NCBI GenBank assembly: GCA_031265205.1
Contig: JAISCZ010000107.1
Location: forward strand, 1-64,000
DNA length: 64,000 nt
From: Deltaproteobacteria bacterium
GTDB taxonomy: Bacteria > Desulfobacterota > Desulfarculia > Adiutricales > Adiutricaceae
Direction of reading: 5' to 3'
Positions 19,955-28,584 of this stretch are shown one piece after another; position 1 is the stretch's first letter, and each line of letters opens with the position of its first letter. The notes under the pieces are model-generated. The model did no database searches and was not told where the DNA came from. It was given only the letters and a program-made list of their open reading frames with translations. The position numbers and the translations under genes were made by a program.

Positions 19955-20877
19955 ATCTTAACGCGCCCGCGCCCCGCCCCACCCGGACCCGGGCGGGGAA
20001 AAGGCCAGGCGCCCCCTTTGGAGACCTCGCCCGCGGCCAAAGCGCCGTTACGCCCTCCGCGCGTTTGCCGCTTGAGGCCGGCCGATTCCGGGTCGCGACA
20101 TTCTCCAGGATTTTAGCCCAGCCGTCCCGGCGCGCCTGAGAACCTTGCAAAAGCGCAACCCGCCGACCCGCCGCGAAAGGCGCCTGAGCGCCCGCCGAAA
20201 GCGGCGCCGGGGCTCTCGCCCCTCGCGGGCGCGGAGGGTTCAGGCGTCAAGGGAGACGGGGAGAGGCGAGGCGAGACGGGGAGAGGCGAGGTCCGTCAGT
20301 TTTTAACCCGCCCGCGAGGGGGCTTTTGAGAGCCGCCAAGCCCTTACGGAAAGGAGAAACGCCATAGGGAAGGAAAGGCGCTTTCTATTTTAATTATCCC
20401 AGCGCGTCCCTGGAGACGCCCTGGAAGAGGACGGTCGGCTTGGCGCGAGCGCGCGTTCTCTTGAAAACGCCCGGGGCGGGCGTTTTCGGATCTCGCCTCC
20501 CCTTCGAATACCCCTCCCTAAGGCGACGGCCCCTAAAGGCGACCGCTTCCGGCGACCGGTCTCCCTGGCCCCCCACCGCGCGCCTCCCTTTCCCGCGTCT
20601 CAGGCGGCTTGGGCGTTCGTATCGCGCCGGACATGGGCGTTCCCTCAGGCGCCGAACTATGGCGTTCCCCCCAGGCGCCGGACGCGGGCGCTCCCCAGTC
20701 TTCCCTATTTCGATTTTGGCCACCAAGCGGAGAGGCGCGCGAGCGGCTAACGGCGCCTAACGCTTGACCTGAGCTAAATCGGCCCGGAAAAAATTGCGCG
20801 GCGAACTTCCAGGCAAACCCCGCTTCGCGACCTTCCCCATCGCGCGGGACATCTACGGCGTCGGGGGTTTTCCCCGT
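19955..20877. other. Gene-free region upstream of the FadL-like gene
   Basis: GC-rich sequence with no intact gene. An 18-bp word (GAGACGGGGAGAGGCGAG) occurs twice near 20250-20291, and a three-copy tandem repeat sits at 20624-20698 (separate entry). Nothing else could be supported. Confidence 0.45.
20624..20698. repeat. Three tandem copies of a ~25-bp unit
   Basis: Units of 25, 26 and 24 bp start at 20624, 20649 and 20675. Each begins GCGCCG and ends GGGCG(T/C)TCCC...CAG. The unit is not a clean multiple of three, so it is probably non-coding or frame-decayed. Confidence 0.65.
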
Positions 20878-21500
20878 CTATTTCTCCTTTTGGCTGAATG
20901 TAGCGGGGCCTTGGCTCTCGCCTCTCCCACCTCCGCGGAAGGCTCTTTGAGTCGCCTTTAAGCCACTCCCGCGCGGCGCGGCTTCGCCCGCGGGGGAGAG
21001 GCTAATTATCCTTCCTGGGATGGCCTTTGGCGCGAGAGAGGCCGCACCGAGAGCCGTGGCGAGCGCGAAGGCGGCCCGGAAGATCGCGCCGGGCGAAGCC
21101 ATTTTGGAATTCATCGCGAGCTCCCACGATACATTGGAGCGGAACGCGTCCTATTCGCCTCCTCCATAACTTCCGGAGCCCTTTAGGCCAGACGCGAGAC
21201 GCGAAAAGAACGCCTGACGAGGCCATCCGTCGCTCCCCGCGACGTTTACCCATGGCCTTTAGCGCTGAAAAACCCGCTTCGCCGCGCCACGCTCCCGGCG
21301 CCTAAGTCCCCAAAACCCAACCTTTGAGCCCTCCACGTCCCTCGCGCCTGGGACATCGGGCCATCGGCGGATTCGCTTTTCCGAGGGGGCCGCCGTGGCC
21401 TCCGCCACCGGTTCCCTAAAACTTAAAAGCCAAAATAAGTCTTCTCGAGCGCCCGCTCCAGGCGCGACCTGTCGCTTGACGGCGATTTGCGCTTGAAGGC
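20878..21500. repeat. Diverged duplicate of the 3' flank of the 27-residue-repeat gene
   Basis: This stretch aligns collinearly with 33630-34260. Shared blocks include CCTTGGCTC..CGCCTC, GAAGGCTCTTT, CCCGGAAGATCGCGCCGGGCG, ATTGGAGCG and GGCCATCGGCGGATTCGC. The end of the match (GCGCCCGCTCCAGGCGCG, 21450s) corresponds to the last codons of the repeat-protein gene at 34.2 kb. I infer that a second copy of that gene and its flank once stood here and has decayed. I could not trace its coding part beyond about 21500. Confidence 0.7.
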
Positions 21501-21776
21501 CTCGCTTTAGGCTACCGCGCGAAGGTCCGCGCGATCGCCGCCAACGCGCCTGAGGCTCCGCCGTCTTTGAGGAAATAGGCGGGAAGCCGCTTCGGGCGAT
21601 TATGGATTATCCGAGATTTCCGGGCGCGAGCTTAAGGGGCGTTTTGCCGTTTTCCCGAGACGGTATCGTGGCTAGGACTCACGTTTTTTCAAAAATAAAG
21701 TCTCGATGTTCAAAAAAATAGCGCGAACGGGGCGACGGCGCGGCTCGCGGGCTCGCGGGCGACGGCGCGAGGGGTA

Positions 21777-21806
21777 TTGACAACGTGGGGAAAATTGGGT
21801 TATTAT
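21777..21806 (+). promoter_or_regulatory. Strong sigma70-type promoter facing a dispersed repeat
   Basis: TTGACA (21777-21782), an 18-bp spacer, then TATTAT (21801-21806) in a locally AT-rich patch. No ORF follows; the transcript would run straight into the structured dispersed repeat starting at 21840. Confidence 0.55.
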
Positions 21807-21839
21807 ACAAATACTTTAATTGGCATTTTGCATTTGCAG

Positions 21840-22060
21840 TCGGTCGAGCCAATTCTCGCTAGCTAAGGATAAGCGATTATCCTGAGATTTGGCTCGGCTG
21901 ATTGCTTTTCCCACCTGACTATACTGTCCTGAACGGGCCCGATTAACCGCGCCTCCCCTGGAGAGCGCGAGCTGACTCGCGCCACGCGCCATCTCCAACC
22001 CACTCGCCGCCAGGGCGGGCGCGAGCCCCGCCGCCGCGACCCAAAGGGTTTAGCCAAAAG
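21840..22060. repeat. Dispersed structured repeat, copy A
   Basis: One of three related segments (others at 37741 and 43222), all in the same orientation. Copy A starts with TCGGTCGAGCCAATTCTCG, identical over 19 bp with copy B. It can fold as CGAGCCAA/TTGGCTCG plus TCTC/GAGA around an inner AGGATAA-GCGA-TTATCCT hairpin. The second half carries the common block CGAACGGGC...TTAACCGCGCCTCCCC...GGAGAG. Read on the - strand, A and C share a peptide-like pattern (ALSxGGAVxRARSG), so a decayed gene end is the alternative. Copy A continues into sequence resembling the 3' flank of the ArdC-like gene at 46 kb. Confidence 0.7.
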
Positions 22061-22389
22061 CTATCCCGCCGCCCCTTCGCGGCCGTCCCCTCACTCCAGG
22101 AGGACCCGCGCTGTAGTTCTCCGCCCTCGGCGCGACCATCCTCGCCATTTCCGCCTTTTGCCGCCAGTGGCTTCGCCGCGCCCCCGCGAGCGCTCTTTCC
22201 CTCGCGGGCGGTCTTTCCCCGAAGAGCGCTCGCGCCGCCCACTCTCCACCTCAAATGAGGGAGCGATTATTTGTGGGCCCAACGCGCCCCAGGCCTCCAG
22301 GCCTTCCCGGCTTGACGGAAGCGCGCGTTTAGCCCACGAGCGGCGGGGCGGCGGGGACGGCGCGGATCTCTGGCGCGCGCGAAAAAATT

Positions 22390-23045
22390 TCCCAGTCGCG
22401 TTTTCCGAACCTTGGGGCGGCGCCCCAAGGGGCGCGGCGACATCTTTGGCGACCTCCCCGCCTTGGACCATGGCGGCGGCCGCGCCCATGGGCGAGGCCC
22501 GCCTGGCGAGGAGTTTCCGGTTGGGGGCCGCGCGCGGGATGGAGCGTAGTGACGCGCGAGCGCGCCAAAGGCTCCTTAATCGCTTTTGAGAATGGCGAAA
22601 CCTCGAGTAAACCCGCGCTCAAGCGCCGCTCGCGGGAAAAATCAATTTCCGCGAAACGTTCCTTAAGGCGCGCGCTCTTCCTCCAGGACTCCCGCCCTGT
22701 CAAGAAAACGGATCTCTTCCAGCCGGCGATGGGAAGGGCTCCGCGATTCTTCCCAAAAGAGTCCGGCTAGCTCATTGTCTCAAGCGTTTCAGCTCCAATT
22801 CTTTCAGTTTGACGTTGGCCTCGGCGCGCTCCTTCTTCCAATCGTATTTCTCCCCCGACGAACGAGGGGGGCCCGCGAGATAGCCCTCAACGCTCCCGCG
22901 CTCCCAGTTAAGAGCATCCATTCCCGCCGTAGACGGAGCCGCGCGAGACCCGACGCGGCGGAGAGGGAAAAACGAAGGGCGCGGCCTGGTCTCGCGCGCT
23001 TCTTCTCCGCGAAGGCCCGGGCGCGCCATTCGCGAGGTCGCCGCG
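22390..23045 (-). pseudogene. Decayed copy of the C-terminus of the ArdC-like gene
   Basis: On the - strand this encodes fragments matching the end of the intact 960-residue protein at 46-49 kb. Examples are 'TAGM-A...W-E-R...EGY', 'KYDWKKERAEANVKLKELELK' against 'KLDWEKERAEDYAKLKELELR', and 'RLKERFAEIDFSRERRLSA' against 'RLMERFAEIDFTDERLLSA'. A stop codon at about 22772 and at least one frameshift break it. Similarity covers only the last ~190 residues plus the 3' flank back to ~22070; the ArdC and metalloprotease domains are not recognisable upstream. It is a truncated, dead duplicate. Confidence 0.85.
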
Positions 23046-24699
23046 ATAGCGAAAAAAGGCTTCCCCGCGCCTTTCGCGCTGGAAAGCGGCGAGAGAATAA
23101 GCCTGGCGCTCGCTGCCGCGGCGGGGAAGAGGCGATGGGCCGTTTCAGCGCGCCCGGGCGACGGCCAGCCGTTTTCCTAAGGGCTTTAGGAGAAAGCGCG
23201 GCGGACGAGAACGGCGGCCTACCGAAGGGCGCTCCGGGGGCGGTTCCACGCCCCTCTTGCCTTTTCGCCAACCCACGGCCCTTCCCAGAGAAGGCGCACG
23301 GGGTGGCGGGCCTTTTCAGGCTCGATCGGGCGAGGCGGGGGTTTCCGCTGCCGGCCCCACGGAGAAGAAAGCGCTCGCCCACGGAAGGCGCCCGACACTG
23401 GCGAGGACAAATCGGCGGATACTCAACTTTCCTTTTCACTCGCCTCCCAACCCGTGAAAACGCGCTTAGAGAGGGGAAGCCCTCTGTCCCCGGATTATCC
23501 CCGGATTATCCCCGAACGAGGGGCGACCCCAGGAGCCGGAACGGCGGCGGTCAACCTAGAAGAAGCCAAAAAATGGAGCCAAAAGGATAGGATTTCGCTC
23601 GCGACGCCTTCGCCCGAGCCCCTTTCCCGCGCGCGCCATTGTGGGGAAAAAGAGAGACGGACGGTCCGGTGGAGATACGAGCGCGGAGCCCTTTCCACGC
23701 GACGACGCTCCCAACGGCAAAGGCGTCACGCCGCGGGCCGCCAGTCGAACCCGTCGATAATCCACTCTTCCCCGCTTCAACGTCACCAGCGCGCGCTCGC
23801 TAATCATTAAGCGCCGCCTCGTCTGGCTCAAGAACTTTTACGCGCTATGGCTGGAGGCTAAAATTTAACCGCTCCGGATGTCGCGGCGCGGTGGAGCGCG
23901 GAACCAACTATTATAGGGAGAGACTGGCGTATATTAATGGGAGAGAATTGCGCGCTGGGGAGAATAAGGTCCGCCATATCCATTCGCCTCAGGGGGCGCG
24001 CGAGGCTTCGGACGCGCTCGCTGGCGCGTGGGCGAGAGAGGCGGCTTATTCGGTCGCGGGGAGCGCGGGGTTGGCTGGCGGCGGGGAGGGAGGGCCAGAC
24101 CAACACAGGCGTATCCAACAGCGGCAAGGAATCGCCCAAAGCTTCGGTAAGCGATCGCTTAGTTCGCTCCGGCGGCCTGAATCCCTCCTTACCCGCGAAC
24201 GTAGCCCCGCGAGAAATGATAATTTTCGCCTCCCTGGAGGAAAAAACCATTTGCCGTGGCTTATCCCCAAGGGAGGTCTGTGATTACAATTATCGGATCT
24301 CCCCCCAAAGACGGTAAATCGCGAAAAAGGGCTTGACAATGGATTTTTGAAAAGATTAAATATTTTTTCCACTTCAAATAAGTCGTCCGGTTCCTGATAA
24401 TTATAACCCACATTGTCCTCGCGGAATTTTTCCCAAGAAACGCTTTTTCCGGCTCGCTCCCGTTACCATTCCTCGCTCATCCATGGTGAGAACTGTCCCT
24501 AAATATAAATACGCGGTCGCGGATAAATTAAATTGAGCTGGAATCCCGTCTTTTCAAGATTTATTCGCGCCGCCGAGAACCATCGAGGGGTCTGAAGTTC
24601 ACTTTTTCCGGTTTTCCGTTAAGCCGCTCGCGTCAAGCGCCAGATTGCGACGTTAAAAACAAATTATTCAATGGTTTGAGATAGTTAGGAGAAAAATCA
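23046..24699. other. Gene-free region of decayed sequence
   Basis: About 1.65 kb with overlapping open frames on both strands, none with a recognisable product or convincing start. Composition changes from GC-rich to AT-rich near 24300. A promoter-like pair at 24333-24361 is the only signal I can support. Confidence 0.45.
24333..24361 (+). promoter_or_regulatory. Promoter-like pair upstream of the RHH gene
   Basis: TTGACA (24333-24338), a 17-bp spacer and TTAAAT (24356-24361). The first gene downstream is the ribbon-helix-helix protein at 24700, about 340 bp away. Confidence 0.4.
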
Positions 24700-24936
24700 A
24701 TGACCGGAGACGATAATATCACAAACATAAACAAGAACGTGGGAACTCTTAAAGGCTGGAAAAGCCAGGCCGCCGAGACGAACGAAGACGAGATCAAGAG
24801 GTTATCTTTAAAAATAGCGCCGGAAAAACACAAGAAACTGAAAGTTTACGCGGCCAACAATGGAAAAACAATGCTAAAAGTTATTAATGAAATTATTGAC
24901 GCGTTTTTGCGAGAAAATTGCGGCGATGACAAGTAA
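24700..24936 (+). CDS. Ribbon-helix-helix DNA-binding protein (ParG/CopG-like)
   Basis: A 78-residue protein preceded by TAGGAG at good spacing. The N-terminal ~32 residues are polar and probably flexible. The C-terminal half has the ribbon-helix-helix pattern RLSLKIAPEKHKKLKVYAANN followed by a helix with MLKVINEIIDAFL. A mobile N-tail plus RHH is the layout of ParG-type partition proteins, which bind direct repeats and stimulate a ParA ATPase; antitoxins and CopG repressors share the fold. No parA or toxin gene is adjacent. An AT-rich repeat block lies just downstream, which could be its binding site. Confidence 0.75.
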   Translation: MTGDDNITNINKNVGTLKGWKSQAAETNEDEIKRLSLKIAPEKHKKLKVYAANNGKTMLKVINEIIDAFLRENCGDDK

Positions 24937-25039
24937 AATCATTTTGGAAACGCGATTTTTCGCGCGGCGGCTATTTAAACTAAAATACGCGCGGAATTAC
25001 AACGCGAGGCTCGAAGAAATAGAAGCGCAAAATTTAAAA

Positions 25040-25175
25040 ATGTATAAATTCATAAATGCTTAAATTTCAAAATTTTTAAATGCGTAAATTCATAAATTCA
25101 AAAATTTGTAAACGCTTAAATATATAAATGTATACGCGTAAATGAATTTTCACAATATTTTAAAAATATATGATT
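25040..25175. repeat. AT-rich block with short direct repeats (possible RHH-binding or iteron-like site)
   Basis: A strikingly A/T-rich stretch in a GC-rich genome. TAAATTCATAAAT occurs at 25045-25057 and 25085-25097, 40 bp apart. GCTTAAAT occurs at 25058-25065 and 25114-25121. TATAAATGTATA-like words are interspersed. It lies between the RHH gene and a consensus promoter, suggesting an operator or partition-like site. Confidence 0.6.
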
Positions 25176-25181
25176 TTTCTC

Positions 25182-25210
25182 TTGACAGAGGATCCAAGGG
25201 TATTTATATT
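25182..25210 (+). promoter_or_regulatory. Consensus sigma70 promoter for the fused receptor gene
   Basis: TTGACA (25182-25187), exactly 17 bp, then TATATT (25205-25210), about 145 bp before the receptor start. It directly abuts the AT-rich repeat block, so a protein bound there could regulate it. Confidence 0.75.
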
Positions 25211-25356
25211 AACGATTAAGAGGACACGCCCTCCCGCCTTTTTTGGTTACGAAAGCTTCCTGGCTTTATTTTTCCCGCGCGTCGTAAAGGAATAGCTGGA
25301 AAAAATGATCGTAACCGGCTGACATTTAAGCTCTCTCCTTTCACGGTTTTTTGTCT

Positions 25357-28300
25357 ATGTCGATTTGGTTGAAGAAATCGCCGCTTTTCGGGGTCGCCGC
25401 AATCTGGTTTTTAGCGGCGTCAAGCCAAAACCCCGGAATCATGTGGGGCCAAAACCAAGAAGCGGATAACCCCGCGACCCTGGAGACCGTTACGGTCGAA
25501 GGGGAAAGGCCTCAATGGGAGCGCGTTCTTTCACCAGGATCAATGTCCATAGTCATCACGGATCAGTTTAAAGGCGAGCAAAAAAATTTAGCGACTCTTT
25601 TGGAGAACGTGCCCGGGCTTTTCGTTCACCGCGTTACCGGTAACGGCCAATTCACGACGGTCAAGGTCCGTGGCAGCACAGGCGCTCAGGTAAACGTCTA
25701 TGTTGATGGAGTCCTTCAAAATTTGGGCAACGACGTCGCCGTTGATATTTCCCTGATTCCCGTGTCGCAAGTCGCGCGCGTTGAAGTTTACCGGGGCTAT
25801 ATTCCAGCCCGTTTCGCGGGATCGCCAATTGGCGGCGTCATTAACGTCGTCACCAAAAAACCGGAAAAACTGGGAGCTGACTTAAGCGTCGGCGCTTCAA
25901 GCTACAATACTCAAAATTATACCGTCACCGCGTCTCTTCCCACTATATTTGATGGCGCTCTGCTTATTGGCGCGCATCGAGATAAGAGCGACAATGATTT
26001 TCGGATTAGACACGCTGGCACTTTTCGTGGTTTTTTGAACCTCGCGGAAGATTCTTGGCAAAAACTAGCCGCGTATTCCAACAACGACTTTTTGCTTAAA
26101 TGGCAGAATGAGCGTTTCAGTTTAAAAACTGGCTACAAAACGACTTGGAGACAATTACCTAACGCTTTTAACAGACCGCTGGGTGGCATCGGTCCATATC
26201 GGACTCAAAATGTGAATCATAAAGATTTAGTCCTTGGCTATCGCGACACTTGGGGAAATCTGGATTTAGGCGTTCAGGCGCATTATTTAAACCAAGATAA
26301 AAGACATAATAGCCATGATCTGCCAACGCCAAATAGCACGTTTTTTCCAGCCCTTCCAGGAATGCTCTATGATTACAGGGAAACGGAGCGTTTTGGCGGA
26401 CAAATAGATTTGAGCTACAAACTCGGGGAAAGCAATTTATTGGAGTTTCACGGAGACTATAGCCACGAAAAAACTAATGTTGACGCCAATGCTTGGACAG
26501 CGTGGGATTTTAACACGGGAGCTTATGTCCCATATCCTAACTACAGACTATTTCCCGTATATATTGAAAAACGTTGGCATTTGCAACTGCAAGACACTAT
26601 AACCATGGGAGCCGCCAAAGACTTAAAACTGACTCTGAGCTATCGCTTGGATGGGGTAAAAAGCCAGGGAAACAGCCGTTATGATAATTTAACTTTAGGC
26701 TCTTGGGGAATGGCGTTAAAAAAAGAACTGACCCCAAACGTTACGTTCCGGACTACGGCGGGAACCTTCAACAGATATCCAAATTTTACCGAACGCTTTG
26801 GGGACGGTTATTATGTGTTGCCAGCGTATTACGCCGCGAATTCACGGTTTTATCCAAACCCAACCTGGGAACGCGGCGAGCAGTGGGATATTGGCGTAGA
26901 TACTCGTGGCCATTTACTAGGCGCCGCGCTCTATTCTTCAGCCAGTTATTTTAACCGCTACACCAAAAATATCATTACCATGTACACTAATCCTGATTTC
27001 GCCTATTACCGTAACACCGGGGCCGGTAAAGTGCAGGGCGTTGAATTTGAAGGCGGCGCGTACTGGAAAAAATTTGATCTTGACGCGTCGTTTACTTGGC
27101 AGAGGGGCAACATAAATCGCCATATAGCGGCGTGGGCCTTTTATACTACCGAAGGATTTGTCGATCCGATTCCCAATCTACCGCAAATACAATACAAAAT
27201 TCGTGGCACCTATCGCCCCGCTGGTTGGTTGTCCTTGTTCGCCGAATACAGCTATACTGATGATTTATATAATTCCATGTATGCTTCTGGAACTAATGAA
27301 GATTGGGTTATGGACACCCATCTTAGCGTAACCAACGCGGGCCTGCGCTGGAATGTTTATGACAATTTTACTCTGACAACCGGAGTAAATGACATCTTAA
27401 ACAATTCTATTAAGCAATATCAAATTCTCAAAAATAGAGGAACAGTTTTTACCTCAACAGTTCCGTATCCTCAAGTGGGTCGTGTCTTTTTCGCCACGCT
27501 AGAATACAGTTTCGACAACGGATCGTCAACGCCAACCGCGGATCACGGCTCTCCGTTTGATACCCCTGAAGCCGCCGGAGACGGCGCTGGCGGCCCCTTT
27601 TATTTGGCTACCAAAGCCATCTACAGCAAAGTTAAAACGGACCTTAGCGGGGAAATGTGGAGATATGGCGCCGGAGATACCAATGGCACTTACGACCCAA
27701 ATCAAAATTATTTTTGCCAGGGTTATGATGAGCCATATAACTTTGATGAGTGGACTTTCACGCAACCATGTTATATTTTCCCACGAGGATTTAACTATGA
27801 TCGTCCCGTGCCTGGGGGAAATGGTAGCCATTCAACGACCAACGCGGCTCTTTCCTTTGGCGTTGATTTTCACAAACTTAATGGATTTCCCATTCGTCTT
27901 GAATTAGAAGGAACATTGCACGATCGCCAAAATATTGATTATAATACCAATAATGACGTGAGAATAGACCTTGACAACACTACTTGGTTTCTGGACCAGC
28001 CAGCGAAAGTAAACATTTTTGAGGGCAAACAGAATATGAGCGCCAGGACATATAACGTCTTTCTCAACGGATTCATTGACTGGCGCAACAAAACTCGCTT
28101 TACCCCTTATGTCGGCGGAGGCCTTGGGCTGACTCATTTTCACGTGGAAACTAAGCAAGATATCGCCATTGAATACGATCATACTAGAACAGGTTTCAAT
28201 TCTGTGTGGTTTAACCCTTCGCATACGGCCAGGATATTCCGGACCAGAGACCGTAAATGGGATTTCGCCTGGAATTTTTCCGTGGGATGTTCTTATCAAG

Positions 28301-28500
28301 TCAGCGATAACGCGGCTATAGATATTTCATACCGCTATGTCGATTTAGGGGCGATTAAAATTAGGCCGTCCCTCACTGGCGCCTATAGACAAGGCCTCTC
28401 TTCCACCGTGCCAGCTACTATTTATTACGCTGACAATTCAGGGCAAACTTTAAAAATGTCAGCGCATCAGGCGGTATTAACTTTACGTTTTTATCTCTAA
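25357..28500 (+). CDS. TonB-dependent receptor with a fused C-terminal second beta-barrel
   Basis: A 1047-residue outer-membrane protein, counted from ATG 25357 (an in-frame TTG lies 6 bp upstream; no clear ribosome-binding site). Residues 1-~35 form a signal sequence. A TonB-box-like ETVTVEGE follows, then a plug (LATLLENVPGLFVHRV, VNVYVDGVLQNLG, VARVEVYRGYIPARF, IGGVINVVTKKPE) and a complete barrel whose natural end would be RVFFATLEYSF at ~717. A Gly/Pro/Thr-rich linker (~718-745) leads to ~300 more residues resembling a small OmpA/Opa-type barrel (TRFTPYVGGGLGLTHF, AIDISYRYVDLG, end LTLRFYL*). The gene is clearly less GC-rich than its neighbours, suggesting transfer. Ligand unknown. Confidence 0.88.
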   Translation: MSIWLKKSPLFGVAAIWFLAASSQNPGIMWGQNQEADNPATLETVTVEGERPQWERVLSPGSMSIVITDQFKGEQKNLATLLENVPGLFVHRVTGNGQFTTVKVRGSTGAQVNVYVDGVLQNLGNDVAVDISLIPVSQVARVEVYRGYIPARFAGSPIGGVINVVTKKPEKLGADLSVGASSYNTQNYTVTASLPTIFDGALLIGAHRDKSDNDFRIRHAGTFRGFLNLAEDSWQKLAAYSNNDFLLKWQNERFSLKTGYKTTWRQLPNAFNRPLGGIGPYRTQNVNHKDLVLGYRDTWGNLDLGVQAHYLNQDKRHNSHDLPTPNSTFFPALPGMLYDYRETERFGGQIDLSYKLGESNLLEFHGDYSHEKTNVDANAWTAWDFNTGAYVPYPNYRLFPVYIEKRWHLQLQDTITMGAAKDLKLTLSYRLDGVKSQGNSRYDNLTLGSWGMALKKELTPNVTFRTTAGTFNRYPNFTERFGDGYYVLPAYYAANSRFYPNPTWERGEQWDIGVDTRGHLLGAALYSSASYFNRYTKNIITMYTNPDFAYYRNTGAGKVQGVEFEGGAYWKKFDLDASFTWQRGNINRHIAAWAFYTTEGFVDPIPNLPQIQYKIRGTYRPAGWLSLFAEYSYTDDLYNSMYASGTNEDWVMDTHLSVTNAGLRWNVYDNFTLTTGVNDILNNSIKQYQILKNRGTVFTSTVPYPQVGRVFFATLEYSFDNGSSTPTADHGSPFDTPEAAGDGAGGPFYLATKAIYSKVKTDLSGEMWRYGAGDTNGTYDPNQNYFCQGYDEPYNFDEWTFTQPCYIFPRGFNYDRPVPGGNGSHSTTNAALSFGVDFHKLNGFPIRLELEGTLHDRQNIDYNTNNDVRIDLDNTTWFLDQPAKVNIFEGKQNMSARTYNVFLNGFIDWRNKTRFTPYVGGGLGLTHFHVETKQDIAIEYDHTRTGFNSVWFNPSHTARIFRTRDRKWDFAWNFSVGCSYQVSDNAAIDISYRYVDLGAIKIRPSLTGAYRQGLSSTVPATIYYADNSGQTLKMSAHQAVLTLRFYL

Positions 28501-28584
28501 TTTTCGGAAGGTTTATAAAAGGCCAATAGGTGGCCTCGATTAGGCCTTCATCTTAACCGCCACTTTGTGGCAAAGGAGAGCGGC

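Noticed and set aside
23891-24283. Overlapping open frames of ~130 codons on both strands
   Set aside because: Neither strand shows conserved motifs or start signals, and both frames run in decayed sequence.
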